Positions 17,525-26,231 of a stretch of 64,000 bases of DNA are shown piece after piece (position 1 is the first letter of the stretch; each line of letters starts with the position of its first letter). This stretch comes from an uncultured Chlorobiaceae bacterium. Its GTDB lineage: Bacteria; Bacteroidota; Chlorobiia; Chlorobiales; Chlorobiaceae. A program made the position numbers and the translations under genes. The notes beneath the pieces were generated by a model. That model searched no databases. It was given only the letters and a program-made list of their open reading frames with translations, and was not told the origin of the DNA. The stretch lies in NCBI GenBank assembly GCA_903994635.1, contig CAJEXQ010000003.1:62001-126000 (forward strand), given 5' to 3'.

Positions 17525-17838
17525 CTATTTCGTTACTTCAAGTAATCGATAACCCTCTCCTCTCTGGAGCTTAAACACTTGCAGGGCAGTACTTGAAGGA
17601 AAAATAGAAAGGCCGCTTATTTGCTACACTGGTCCAGCAGGCCGAGACCTCAATACATTCAAAGCCGATAAGCCATTAATTCACCTCCAATATAAGGGAT
17701 GTTTTTACGATGTCAAGGGGAAAAAGAGCTGCTATAGAGACTCATAACCTGTATCCATCCTATACAGCCTTTGCTCCTGTAGGCTCAACCGCCCTGCCCA
17801 CTGCGAACCTTGACACCAACCACACCTCACCACCGCCA
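17525..17838. other. Non-coding spacer after DUF3037
   Basis: About 310 bases with no recognisable gene. Short plus-strand frames here are Pro/His-rich antisense of the umuC remnant that follows. A weak GTAAC/GTTAC hairpin lies at 17522-17537, right after the DUF3037 stop. Confidence 0.4.
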
Positions 17839-18045
17839 CTACCCCTTCACCACCATAATATCCCGCCACCGCGTCGTGCAACATGGCGACAGCTGCTCCT
17901 GATTGGGTTTCCACCCCCCCGAATTTTCAGAGGCCAGCCGCACCGTTCCACGCCCGTAGCGCTGATTAATGCAATCCATCACCAGTATCAACGTTTTACT
18001 CTGTCCAATAACGACGATAACGTGTGTCGGCGTGTGTTGTGTCAT
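17839..18045 (-). pseudogene. umuC: umuC C-terminal fragment (DNA polymerase V, DUF4113 end)
   Basis: The last ~55 codons before the stop at 17839 read VMDCINQRYGRGTVRLASEN, then GGWKPNQEQLSP and TTRWRDIMVV, which match the C-terminal DUF4113 tail of UmuC, the catalytic subunit of translesion polymerase V. Everything upstream (polymerase palm and fingers) is absent. The fragment abuts a piece of an unrelated dehydrogenase, so it is a deletion remnant without function. Confidence 0.72.
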
Positions 18046-18163
18046 GTCATTTTCAAGGAAGCCATGTCGATGACAAAGCGATATTTCACGTCGCCTTTGA
18101 CTGTGCGGTCATAGGCTTTATTAATATCCTTCATATTGACCATCTCAAAGGCTGTCCGGAAGA
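18042..18163 (-). pseudogene. Zinc-type alcohol dehydrogenase C-terminal fragment
   Basis: A stretch of about 35 codons ending at 18042 reads MVNMKDINKAYDRTVKGDVK followed by YRFVIDMASLK, the typical C-terminus of NADP-dependent zinc alcohol dehydrogenases of the YahK/cinnamyl-alcohol type. No zinc-binding or nucleotide-binding part is present. It overlaps the frame of the umuC fragment by a few bases and is a broken remnant. Confidence 0.7.
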
Positions 18164-18204
18164 TGGAGGTTGCGCAGCAGAGTGCTTTCCCTCGCTCACT
18201 CTGC

Positions 18205-18549
18205 TGCGAATATAGTGATTGTCGGGTCGGTGGAGGGCCGCCATATATCACCGTTTAGCGCGGTCTGTGGTGCTACAAAATTTGCGGTACACTCTTTGGC
18301 AGAGGGGTTGTGTCGGGAGGTGGGGAAAAAGGGGTTCGTGTGTCACTGGTTGAGCCGGGCATTGTTCTCAGCGAATTTCAGTCGGTGGCTGGCTACAGCG
18401 ATGAGCTGGTGAATACCTTTCATGACCGCTTCGGGCCGCTGCTGATTGGTGACGATGTGGCAAATGCCATCCACTACATCGTTAGTCAGCCTCCTCATGT
18501 CCATATCAGCGACATTGTTGTGCGGCCAACTCGCCAGGATTATCCGTAA
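18205..18549 (+). pseudogene. Short-chain dehydrogenase/reductase fragment with frameshift
   Basis: The C-terminal half of an SDR oxidoreductase is readable in two frames. The first gives IVGSVEGRHISPFSAVCGAT then KFAVHSLAEGLCREVG, carrying the catalytic Ser and the (degraded) YxxxK element, where the usual Tyr is Cys. After a G/A homopolymer at 18322-18334 the other frame continues GVRVSLVEPGIVLSEFQ up to the stop at 18549. The NAD-binding Rossmann glycines are missing. Frameshift, truncation and loss of the active-site Tyr all mark a pseudogene. Confidence 0.75.
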
Positions 18550-18633
18550 ACAGCCAGTTGCCGAGTTGTTTTGCATGTCATCAAGGTGTTCGGCAAATGG
18601 AGTCGGAAGTGTTGTCTATTCGGGCAAGTTTCA

Positions 18634-20463
18634 TTAATGTTTGCCATGGATGTTTGATCGGAATGAACCAAAAAAGAGTGAGGCAAATTTTGCGATAAAG
18701 CGTAGAATTTCGCGGTCAGTAAGGAGAGAGAGAAGTTGACCTGTTATTCTGCCGGGGTTGTTTCTCATCCACTCGTTTCTGTAGAGCGCGCTCATGAGTT
18801 TATCCATGGAGATGGAGCAGGAACAGGCGACCAGTTGGTCAATCCTGATTTCAGGGCCGGTAAAGGGTGTCGCCTCTTGCCGTGCTGCCATGGCAAGCAC
18901 CCGGTTGCCGTTGCGCTCACTGAGGGTAAAGTCTATGCTTTTAGCGCTCGAATGGCGGATGCGAATGTGGATTGGTTGCCGAAGTACTGTGCATGAAGTT
19001 GCCGCAGGTTGCTCGACCTCGCCCTGCTTCTGCTCAAGAAAAAGGAGGAGCGCATTGAATAAAAGGTCGCAAATCTGCGCGTCACTGATGTTTTTGTTAA
19101 CCCGGAGGAGCAAGCTGAGTTGAAAAAGATCTAATATGAAGCTGAGAAGTACGGCTTTGGGGCTGTTGCGTTTCATCACTGAGCGGTAGCCATTGAAGGC
19201 AACGTTGCAGTAGGCCAGCATGGCAATGAGGATGTCGTTATCCATGCTGCGGGTTTCAATAACCGGGCAATAGTTGTTGTAGAGATCCCAGTCGAAGGAA
19301 CGGATTTTTCCCTCAGCCTTGTACTCCCTAAAAATACCGGTGCCGGGGTAGGGAGTCATCACCATGAAGAGGGCATGACGGAGACCGAGAGATTTTGCAA
19401 ATTCGGGGTAGGCAAGTGTATCCTGTACATTTTCGGTATAATGGCCAATGATGAAATAGCCTTCGGCACCGATGTGGTGTTTTTGGCAGAGTGAAATGGC
19501 TCGGGAGACATCGTCAAGGCTGTTTTTTTTGTTCATGAGTGCCAGGGTTGCCTCGTTCGGGCTTTCGATGCCAAGCCCTACTTTACTCAACCCTATCTGG
19601 TGAAGTTTACCGAGAATCCGTTCTGCCCGGACAAGATCTTTTGCTCTGGTTTCGGTCATGATTCTGAAGTTGGTCAGCCCCCTTTCAATCAGCATGTCGC
19701 AGATTTTTTCTGCTCGCCCGATGTTTGTGAGGAAGTTTGCATCCCAGATTTTGAGCAGTTTTTTATTCTTCGGGTCGTGCAGAAGTGCAATCTCCTCAAC
19801 AACATTTTCCGCGCTTCTTCCTCTCCACCCTTTGTGCATCTGGTCATTGGCGCAAAAGGAGCAACTCCACGGGCATCCTCTTGAGGTATAGATGGTATCA
19901 ATGGAGTAGGCGTTGCCTTTTTCACCGTATCGGTCGGGACGCAGAGAACGGAGTGGAAAACGGATGGAGTCGATGTTTGCTATGACAGGTCTCGGCTCGG
20001 TATGGACAATGCCTCCCCCCTCCCTGTAGGCAATTCCCCTGACCTGGCGTGAAGGGCCGTTGAGTACCAGCTCCCTGAAGCTCTCTTCGCCCTCTCCGAT
20101 AACAACAACGTCAACACAGGAAAGTTTCAGAACTTCATCGGGCAGTGCCGTGGGGTGAAAGCCGCCCATCACAACAAAAGCACCAAACTCTTTGGCAATG
20201 CGGGCAAGTCGTTCTGCCTGGTTGAAGGCACCGGTCATTGACGAAATGGCAACAAGGTCGACTGGCTTATTTTTCAGGAGCGTGCGCATGCTCTCGAAAA
20301 TCCCCTCATTGTAAAAATTATCGGGCATGACAAGAGTTTCGACATCATGCTCTACGGCTGCTGCAAGGTAGCAGACGCCAATACAGTCGGTGATGAATCG
20401 GGGAAAGGGTGTAATAATGGTCTGTGGTGCCTCGACAAGGCAGATGTTCCTGAAATATGCCAT
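18634..20463 (-). CDS. B12-binding domain radical SAM protein
   Basis: A 609-aa protein with an N-terminal cobalamin-binding-type Rossmann domain (about residues 1-140; [15 protein letters not shown] and [12 protein letters not shown] are typical), then a radical SAM domain with the cluster motif CPWSCSFC (about residues 195-202). The last 230 residues form an extra domain I do not recognise. Family members in green sulfur bacteria include enzymes of bacteriochlorophyll side-chain methylation (BchQ/BchR) and ring E formation (BchE), but nothing here identifies this protein with one of them. No DxHxxG motif of B12 base-off binding is obvious, so it may bind B12 differently or not at all. It lies 106 bp after the sensor kinase gene on the same strand. 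Confidence 0.85.
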   Translation of the reverse strand: MAYFRNICLVEAPQTIITPFPRFITDCIGVCYLAAAVEHDVETLVMPDNFYNEGIFESMRTLLKNKPVDLVAISSMTGAFNQAERLARIAKEFGAFVVMGGFHPTALPDEVLKLSCVDVVVIGEGEESFRELVLNGPSRQVRGIAYREGGGIVHTEPRPVIANIDSIRFPLRSLRPDRYGEKGNAYSIDTIYTSRGCPWSCSFCANDQMHKGWRGRSAENVVEEIALLHDPKNKKLLKIWDANFLTNIGRAEKICDMLIERGLTNFRIMTETRAKDLVRAERILGKLHQIGLSKVGLGIESPNEATLALMNKKNSLDDVSRAISLCQKHHIGAEGYFIIGHYTENVQDTLAYPEFAKSLGLRHALFMVMTPYPGTGIFREYKAEGKIRSFDWDLYNNYCPVIETRSMDNDILIAMLAYCNVAFNGYRSVMKRNSPKAVLLSFILDLFQLSLLLRVNKNISDAQICDLLFNALLLFLEQKQGEVEQPAATSCTVLRQPIHIRIRHSSAKSIDFTLSERNGNRVLAMAARQEATPFTGPEIRIDQLVACSCSISMDKLMSALYRNEWMRNNPGRITGQLLSLLTDREILRFIAKFASLFFGSFRSNIHGKH

Positions 20464-20569
20464 AGAATTCCAAAAGTTAAGTGGATCAACCCTGGTAATT
20501 GGAACCTGGGCAATAAGGGGATTATAGCGATAAAGTTAGAAAAAAAAACAGCACTAGCTGATTTCATCT

Positions 20570-22384
20570 TCAAAATTTTTGGGTTAGTGACGAGCTGACC
20601 TCATCCGCAGTCGCAACCCTTAAAATGACACTGAAAACCGAGCCGTGGTTGACTCGCGAGCGAACCTCAATGTTGCCATTATGGGCAAGAACTATGTGCT
20701 TTACAATTGAAAGCCCGAGGCCGGTACCGCCGTTCTGGCGGGAACGCCCTTTGTCCACCCTGTAAAAGCGTTCAAAGATTCGTCCGAGATCCGCTTGAGA
20801 TATACCAATACCGTTATCTTCAAACTCCACACGGAGGTCATTGTCACTTCTGAATGCTGAAATCCTGATCCGGCCATGACGATCATCAACATATTTGATG
20901 GCGTTGTCGAGGAGGTTACTGATAACAATATCGAGATATCGGGCATCAGCATAAACCGGTGGAAGCCCATCTTGAATATTGAGATCAAGCAGGATCTGTT
21001 TTTTTTCCAGAGAAGGTTGCAGAAGATCCACCGATTTATTTACGGCACTTTTAAGGTCAACAGCGGATAATTGGTACTCAATGTAGCCAGACTCAATTTT
21101 GGAGAGGTCGAGCACATCGTTGACAAGAGCTGTGAGCTGTTTCGTTGCCTGAAGGATAGTCTTCAAAAAGGGTGTGGCATGTTTTGGATCATCCATGGCC
21201 CCTTCGAGCAGGGTTTCGGTATAGCCGCTGATGATGGTGAGCGGAGTGCGCAGTTCGTGTGAAACACTGGCAACAAAATCACGCCGTATTTTTTCGAGGT
21301 AACGAAGCTTGGTGATGTCGTTCAGCACAAAAACGGTTCCTTCGAACTGCGTCTCCTTGATGAGTGGCATGGAGCTAATCTGCATAATGCGTGCCCCTTT
21401 TGAGGTCGTGATCGACATCTCCTCCTTGCGTAAGGTGATCTGCTTGCTGTGAACTCTGGTAAACAACTCCTGCAGATTGTTGTCTGAAAGGTGCAGGATT
21501 GGGCGTGACTTGAACATGGAGCCATTGATGCGGAACATTCTTGATGCTGCAGGATTGACAAGGGAGATATCACCGGCAGCATCGGTGACGATGATTGCCT
21601 CACGAATACCCGACAAAACAGCCTTGTACCACTCCTCATTGCGTTGCATTTTTGTTATCTCATCCTGCATGCCTTTAATGGCTCGTGCCAGCACACCAAT
21701 CTCGTCACGACGTTGAACAGGAATAGATCCGGAGAGCTCTCCGAATTTCTTTTTCCTGACAGTTTCGGCAAGCATGCTGAGGGGTTTGGTAAGAATAAAC
21801 GCCGTTACAATACCAGTGGCAAGGGAAAAAAAGAGTGCGAGAAGGAGAGTGGCCATAATCTCTTTCCGAAACCCGCCATTCTCCACATCGATATCGAAGA
21901 GTGGCTTGCCAAATCGAAGAATGGCTCGTGGCTTCGGGATCCCGACAGGTACAGCCATATAGATAGTGTGCTCTTTTATGGTTTGACTGAAGCGAATGTT
22001 TTCACCGTAACCATATTGTAGCGCATCATGTACTTCGGGCCGTGCCAGGTGGTTCGCTATTGTAAAAATTTTTTCTGGCGAAACAGCCGTATCGTAAAGA
22101 ACCCTTCCATCAGGCTCAATGAGGGTGACCCTGATGTCAAGCGCCTGCCCAACCTGTTTTGTCCAGGCAGCGGTACGCTCTGTTGTTTGCCATCCCGGGG
22201 GTTGTTGTTCGAGCATCTGCTTGTTAAGGAGAAGATCCCTGTGCAGCTCTTTTTTTGTTGCAGCGGTGATTATCTCTGTCAACTGATGGTCGAGGGAGAG
22301 ATAGGTGATGACGATAGCTGAAAAAATAATTATCCCGATAACGATGCCGCATCGAATGGAGAGCTTCGTCAGAGGATTTGACAT
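20570..22384 (-). CDS. PhoR-like membrane sensor histidine kinase
   Basis: A 604-aa sensor kinase. A membrane segment at about residues 10-30 and a second at about 178-200 flank a periplasmic sensor domain of roughly 150 residues. Next come HAMP (about 200-250) and PAS (about 250-350) domains, then HisKA with SHELRTPLTIISGY (phosphoacceptor His about residue 375) and HATPase with DNAIKYV, DNGIGI and GGTGLGLS. The domain order matches PhoR-type kinases. No response regulator is adjacent. Closeness to the CHAD and pst-phoU genes makes phosphate sensing a reasonable guess, though only by position. Confidence 0.88.
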   Translation of the reverse strand: MSNPLTKLSIRCGIVIGIIIFSAIVITYLSLDHQLTEIITAATKKELHRDLLLNKQMLEQQPPGWQTTERTAAWTKQVGQALDIRVTLIEPDGRVLYDTAVSPEKIFTIANHLARPEVHDALQYGYGENIRFSQTIKEHTIYMAVPVGIPKPRAILRFGKPLFDIDVENGGFRKEIMATLLLALFFSLATGIVTAFILTKPLSMLAETVRKKKFGELSGSIPVQRRDEIGVLARAIKGMQDEITKMQRNEEWYKAVLSGIREAIIVTDAAGDISLVNPAASRMFRINGSMFKSRPILHLSDNNLQELFTRVHSKQITLRKEEMSITTSKGARIMQISSMPLIKETQFEGTVFVLNDITKLRYLEKIRRDFVASVSHELRTPLTIISGYTETLLEGAMDDPKHATPFLKTILQATKQLTALVNDVLDLSKIESGYIEYQLSAVDLKSAVNKSVDLLQPSLEKKQILLDLNIQDGLPPVYADARYLDIVISNLLDNAIKYVDDRHGRIRISAFRSDNDLRVEFEDNGIGISQADLGRIFERFYRVDKGRSRQNGGTGLGLSIVKHIVLAHNGNIEVRSRVNHGSVFSVILRVATADEVSSSLTQKF

Positions 22385-22502
22385 AATATTCAGTTAAACT
22401 GGTTTTTACTACTCACTGCAAGAGGGATAGACTTCCGCTGCTGTCGGGTTCTTTGTTAATAAACTGCAAATTTCAGGCCAGTACTGCTTTTTTTAGGCGA
22501 AG

Positions 22503-23249
22503 TTAAAGCCCCTGAAGCTGGGTACTGATCTCCTCCCAGAGGTTACGATAAGCTTTTGATGCCGGAGAGTTTGGCAGAACGGCATTGAGTGGTGCCCGGT
22601 AGATGCCCATTTTCTCAACCTCTGAATTGTAGGGAATCGTCTGGGTGAGAAATCCTGGCGTATTGTGAAATTCATGAATGATGTCACGGTGCAATTTTTT
22701 CTGTTTTTCCACCATGCTGAAAAAAGGCCGAATTTTTGAGCTGTCAAGTTTATTGATGTCAAAAAAATCCTTCAACTGAACGTAGGTGCGAATGGAGAGC
22801 GTTGTGGGAATCATGGGCACAAGAATCACGTCGGAGGCTGCAAACACACTTTCAGAAAGCAGTGTCAGATTTGGCGGGCAGTCGAAAAAGAGAAACTGAT
22901 AGTCACCGCTTAGCTCGTCAAGGTTTTTTTTGAGCTTTTTTTGAGGCTTTTTCTCCTCAGCGAGCTCAATATCAAGATTCCGGTAGGAAAAATCAGAGGG
23001 AAGCAGGTCAAGGTTTTCATAGTCAGTCGCCTTGATATTGTTGTAGATCTTTTTATTTCCCTTGAGAAATTTATCGCTGTTGTACTTTTTGGAGGCGGTA
23101 ATCCTGAAATAGTAGGAGCTTGCTCCCTGTGGATCAAGATCGCAGATCAGTGTCGGTGGAGAGAGCAGGGAGGAGAGATAGGAGAGGTTGACCGCCGCCG
23201 CCGTTTTGCCTACACCGCCCTTGATGCTGTAAAGCGCTATTGTTTTCAT
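22503..23249 (-). CDS. ParA/MinD-family ATPase coupled to a CHAD protein
   Basis: A 248-aa P-loop ATPase. The deviant Walker A motif KGGVGKT is at residues 9-15 with the signature Lys. Switch I has DLDPQGASS (about residues 39-47), and Walker B FFDCPPNL is at about residue 122. This is the single-domain ParA type used to position plasmids, chemoreceptor clusters, carboxysomes or storage granules on the nucleoid. No parB gene or parS-like repeats are seen. Its start overlaps the stop of the CHAD gene upstream (ATGA at 23246-23249), so it is translated with the CHAD protein. That arrangement suggests the CHAD protein is its cargo adaptor. Chromosomal segregation is unlikely given the absence of parB. 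Confidence 0.88.
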   Translation of the reverse strand: MKTIALYSIKGGVGKTAAAVNLSYLSSLLSPPTLICDLDPQGASSYYFRITASKKYNSDKFLKGNKKIYNNIKATDYENLDLLPSDFSYRNLDIELAEEKKPQKKLKKNLDELSGDYQFLFFDCPPNLTLLSESVFAASDVILVPMIPTTLSIRTYVQLKDFFDINKLDSSKIRPFFSMVEKQKKLHRDIIHEFHNTPGFLTQTIPYNSEVEKMGIYRAPLNAVLPNSPASKAYRNLWEEISTQLQGL

Positions 23250-24808
23250 TGACAGGTGTCTGTTAAAAGATCGCGAAACAGTTGATTGGTATCCTCATGG
23301 TCAAACAACTTGAAGGTTTTGTGGAACTTGAGTCGAGCCTCTTCCTGTTTTTGAAAGAGTGTTGCCATAAGCCCGCCCATTGAAGCAGAAAGTAACTTAT
23401 CAGCAGGGACTAATGCGAATTGTTCATGAAGAAAGCAAAGTTGCACAGAAAAATCAACAAAGTCACCAAGATTTTCCTGCAACTCTTTCAATTGCCTGAT
23501 GACAGAAGCAATGGTTTCTGCGGGAAAGATTGAGGAGAAGAATTCCAGCAGATAGCGCAATTTCTTGCAGTCGATACGGAGCGCATGAAGCTCGGAGTCA
23601 GTCGTTTTCCGGCTGATCTGATGCCCGTGTCGGATCACTTTTTTCCATGCTTTTTTTATGCTGGTCATGGCAACACTCTTGGTTGAAAGTGAGGCGTTCG
23701 GGGCATTCTCCGGGTTCGGGATCGATAGCGGGTTGAGAAATCTCTCCAACTCGTCAAGAAATGAGCGGTAATCGCTGGACGAAAGGTAACGGCAGAATCG
23801 CTTGTGCAGCCCGCTGCGGGATGAAGAGATATTGACGAAAAATGGCTTCAATGATGGCTGCAAAAACGGAGGGAGATAGTGAAAATAGGTCGTTTGTCGA
23901 AGAAGGTAAACATCTCGGTCACGCAATTCGTTGCTTTTCTTGCCAAGATCCCTGAAAAAATTGAGAAAATATGTTGTTTCCCTGTCGTCAAAAATACCCT
24001 TGAGTTGTTTCAAAAGCGATCGGCTGCGGCGAATGGCTACACGATAGTCGTGCAGAAACTCGGAATCAATATTTTTTTTGATTCCCTCTTCATTCTTCCT
24101 CATGACATACATGGTGGACTGCAGGAGTTGCCGGGCGCTCTCATGAATGGGAGCGTCCGGATGGAGAGTGAGGATGATTTTTGAGGAGTAGTCTTCTGCC
24201 TTGCGTCCTGCTGCGTGTATGATCAACTGAAAAAGAGCCTTGAAATCAAGAACAGTGGATATTTCTGTATGGCTGGATAATAAAGTTTTAATCGGTGCCA
24301 CCTCCTCCTCATATCCCTTGAGCGGTGAGAGGGTGATGAGATGCGTTAATGGTTCAGGGCTCTCACTATTGGCAAGGTACAGTGATTCCGAGGTCAGCGT
24401 AGCGATTGTTTTTTCATTATTGTCAAGAATGCGGTATGAACGAGTGAACGCATCAATGGAGCAAAGCCTTGTGAATGCCCTGATAGTGCTGCATGAACAG
24501 AGCAGCTCTTTAAATTTGCAGGCGGGAAGTTGGTCGGAAAAAAAGGAGGAGCATATTCTGGTGTGTGGCAGGGAGCTTAACTCTTGGCCGGTATTGAGGG
24601 CAACAAGAAAAATGGCTTCCTGTTTTTCAACAATGACAATTCCTTTCCGGAAAGCTTGCCATTCGAAGGTGTCATAAAAATCACGTCGCTCTGTTGATGC
24701 GGAGAGTGCCTTGAGGCTCCATCCAACGGGAAGGGTGCTCACCGGCAACGAATCCAAAGAGGCGGCATGATTCAGTCTGAAGTATACTGTTTTCGGGGTG
24801 GCACGCAT
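23246..24808 (-). CDS. CHAD domain protein
   Basis: A 520-aa protein. The C-terminal part (from about residue 220) is a CHAD domain: paired helices with conserved basic residues, for example [20 protein letters not shown] and later [24 protein letters not shown] domains bind polyphosphate through these His/Arg/Lys surfaces. The N-terminal ~200 residues are not recognised; they are not an obvious CYTH domain, which often accompanies CHAD. The ATG at 24808 is preferred because AGGAAA precedes it; the frame is open a further 26 codons. The gene overlaps parA by 4 bp. Polyphosphate granule association is inference from the domain. Confidence 0.85.
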   Translation of the reverse strand: MRATPKTVYFRLNHAASLDSLPVSTLPVGWSLKALSASTERRDFYDTFEWQAFRKGIVIVEKQEAIFLVALNTGQELSSLPHTRICSSFFSDQLPACKFKELLCSCSTIRAFTRLCSIDAFTRSYRILDNNEKTIATLTSESLYLANSESPEPLTHLITLSPLKGYEEEVAPIKTLLSSHTEISTVLDFKALFQLIIHAAGRKAEDYSSKIILTLHPDAPIHESARQLLQSTMYVMRKNEEGIKKNIDSEFLHDYRVAIRRSRSLLKQLKGIFDDRETTYFLNFFRDLGKKSNELRDRDVYLLRQTTYFHYLPPFLQPSLKPFFVNISSSRSGLHKRFCRYLSSSDYRSFLDELERFLNPLSIPNPENAPNASLSTKSVAMTSIKKAWKKVIRHGHQISRKTTDSELHALRIDCKKLRYLLEFFSSIFPAETIASVIRQLKELQENLGDFVDFSVQLCFLHEQFALVPADKLLSASMGGLMATLFQKQEEARLKFHKTFKLFDHEDTNQLFRDLLTDTCQ

Positions 24809-24899
24809 CCGTTTCCTGTGATTAAATGGGACTGTCCGGAATCCAGACACCCCCCAATGTATTATATTTATTGCGCGAATTCTCAAAAATTGAAAACGG

Positions 24900-25559
24900 T
24901 TACCCTTTTTTCAATATGCCGATAATCTCTTCGGGACGACGAACCAGCCCTTTTGCACCGAACTCCAGAAGTTCGCTTTCTGGTCGGAAACCCCAGAGTA
25001 CACCGAGCGGGTACATTCCGGCCCTTGTTGCGGTCAGCATGTCAATACCACTGTCTCCGACATAGAGAATTTTGGATGGCACCTCTCCGAGCATCCGGGC
25101 TACAAGCAGTGCTCCCTCAGGGTCTGGTTTGTGGGCTGTCCCGATCTGATGGCCCATAACGACATCAAACCTCCACTCCTTAAGCAAAACCTCTGCGCAG
25201 AGATGGGTAAACCGATCAGCTTTATTTGAGAGGATCGCCATTTTTATTCCCTGTGCTGCAATATTATCGAGCAGGGTGGCGATCCCGGGATAAGGGCGGG
25301 AGTGTATGTTCCAGTTGTCGGCATAGTGTTCCATAAACTCCGGCAAAAGTGTATCGACGGTTGCGGGGGTGCCCAACCCTTCAGGCAGCGCTTTTCTGAT
25401 CAGCTCCTTCATGCCCTGCCCGACAAGAAACCGGCACTCATCAATGGTATGAACGGGATAACCGTGCCGGGCAAGGAGGGTATTGAGTGTGTTGAAAATA
25501 TCCTGCAGGGTATTGAGCAAGGTACCGTCAAGGTCGAAAATAACTGCGTTGAAAATCAT
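24900..25559 (-). CDS. HAD-family phosphatase, phosphoglycolate phosphatase-like
   Basis: A 219-aa haloacid dehalogenase-type hydrolase. Motif I is DLDGTL (residues 9-14) with the two catalytic Asp. Motif II is LSNKAD (about residues 110-115), and motifs III-IV include the Lys in AHKPDPE (about residues 143-149) and GDSGIDM (about residues 168-174). The helical cap between motifs I and II matches the Gph/PgmB type. Phosphoglycolate phosphatase is the best guess, with other small phosphomonoesters possible. It lies upstream of the CHAD-parA pair on the same strand with a 91-bp gap. Confidence 0.85.
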   Translation of the reverse strand: MIFNAVIFDLDGTLLNTLQDIFNTLNTLLARHGYPVHTIDECRFLVGQGMKELIRKALPEGLGTPATVDTLLPEFMEHYADNWNIHSRPYPGIATLLDNIAAQGIKMAILSNKADRFTHLCAEVLLKEWRFDVVMGHQIGTAHKPDPEGALLVARMLGEVPSKILYVGDSGIDMLTATRAGMYPLGVLWGFRPESELLEFGAKGLVRRPEEIIGILKKG

Positions 25560-25628
25560 GGAAGTGGTTCTCTTTGTTGCACGGGAAGAAAAAAATCAGC
25601 GATTGGCTTGTGTGGTTTGTGATTGCGT

Positions 25629-25662
25629 AAAAAAAGTGCCCTATACCAATCGTATAAGGCGC
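25629..25662 (-). terminator. Rho-independent terminator of the csmB-like gene
   Basis: On the minus strand, GCGCCTTATAC pairs with GTATAGGGCAC (two G-U pairs) around CGATTG-type loop bases, followed directly by seven T residues. It sits 28 bp after the stop of the csmB-like gene. Confidence 0.8.
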
Positions 25663-25689
25663 TTATAGAATTCTTTCACAAGCTAATGC

Positions 25690-25917
25690 CTACTTTTTGG
25701 GAGCAATAGCTGATGCCGCATTCTGCAAAAGCCCCCCTACAGTGTTTGATGCACTGCCAACTAAATCAATCGCTGTTTTACCGAGGGGCTCGATAACCTG
25801 AACAACAGCGTTGAAACCGGCACCCAAGAGATCAATCTCCTGCTTGATAAGTTGGCCAGCGGTATTAATAAGGTTGCTGACGGCCCCTGAAAGATCATTG
25901 TTTGCTTCGTTTGCCAT
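25690..25917 (-). CDS. csmB: CsmB-like chlorosome envelope protein
   Basis: A 75-aa protein from the ATG at 25917. Features of the CsmB/CsmF envelope family are a hydrophilic N-terminus, an amphipathic/hydrophobic middle (LINTAGQLIKQEIDLLGAG) and the family-like ending EPLGKTAIDLVGS, SNTVGGLLQ, SAIAPKK. These small proteins sit in the lipid monolayer that wraps the chlorosome, the light-harvesting organelle of green sulfur bacteria. A frame extension upstream to 25962 adds 15 residues unlike the family. The gene is monocistronic, with its own terminator at 25629-25662 and a divergent pst operon upstream. A possible -35 box TTGACG lies on the minus strand at 25991-25996. CsmB versus CsmF cannot be settled by eye. 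Confidence 0.82.
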   Translation of the reverse strand: MANEANNDLSGAVSNLINTAGQLIKQEIDLLGAGFNAVVQVIEPLGKTAIDLVGSASNTVGGLLQNAASAIAPKK

Positions 25918-26231
25918 GGATGTTATTATTTTATGGTCGTGGAAAAAAATACGTTTAGTCAAAATAAATTCCTTACAATATCAAAACCTTCGTCAAGTTT
26001 AATAAAATAAATCAACAGATACCAAAAGAAACTGTACAGGCTGCGCCTCTTTAAGCGAATAACGATTGCCCGGAAAGAGTGAGCTTATTAATGTTTCTTC
26101 GGCATAAGTTTCACAGTTGTAACAGAAGCACCTTTGTTTTCTATGGTGAAAGCCTATAAATTGGGCTCCATAATCAGAGACAAGAGAAATGTCTGGTATT
26201 GGACAATTGGTCAAAGATAAAAATCAAAAAT
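25918..26231. promoter_or_regulatory. Divergent intergenic region csmB-like / pstC
   Basis: About 314 bases separating the minus-strand csmB-like gene from pstC. It should contain the promoters of both. Only a TTGACG element (minus strand, 25991-25996) is noticeable; I see no clear PHO box. A 71-codon minus-strand frame across it (25999-26214) is Cys/Tyr-rich with no family feature and is not called. Confidence 0.4.

Noticed and set aside
17710-18114. Plus-strand 134-codon frame
   Set aside because: Antisense to the umuC fragment; Pro/His-rich composition is typical of a shadow frame.
25999-26214. Minus-strand 71-codon frame between csmB and pstC
   Set aside because: Covers the shared promoter region, has unusual Cys/Tyr-rich composition and no ribosome site or family.
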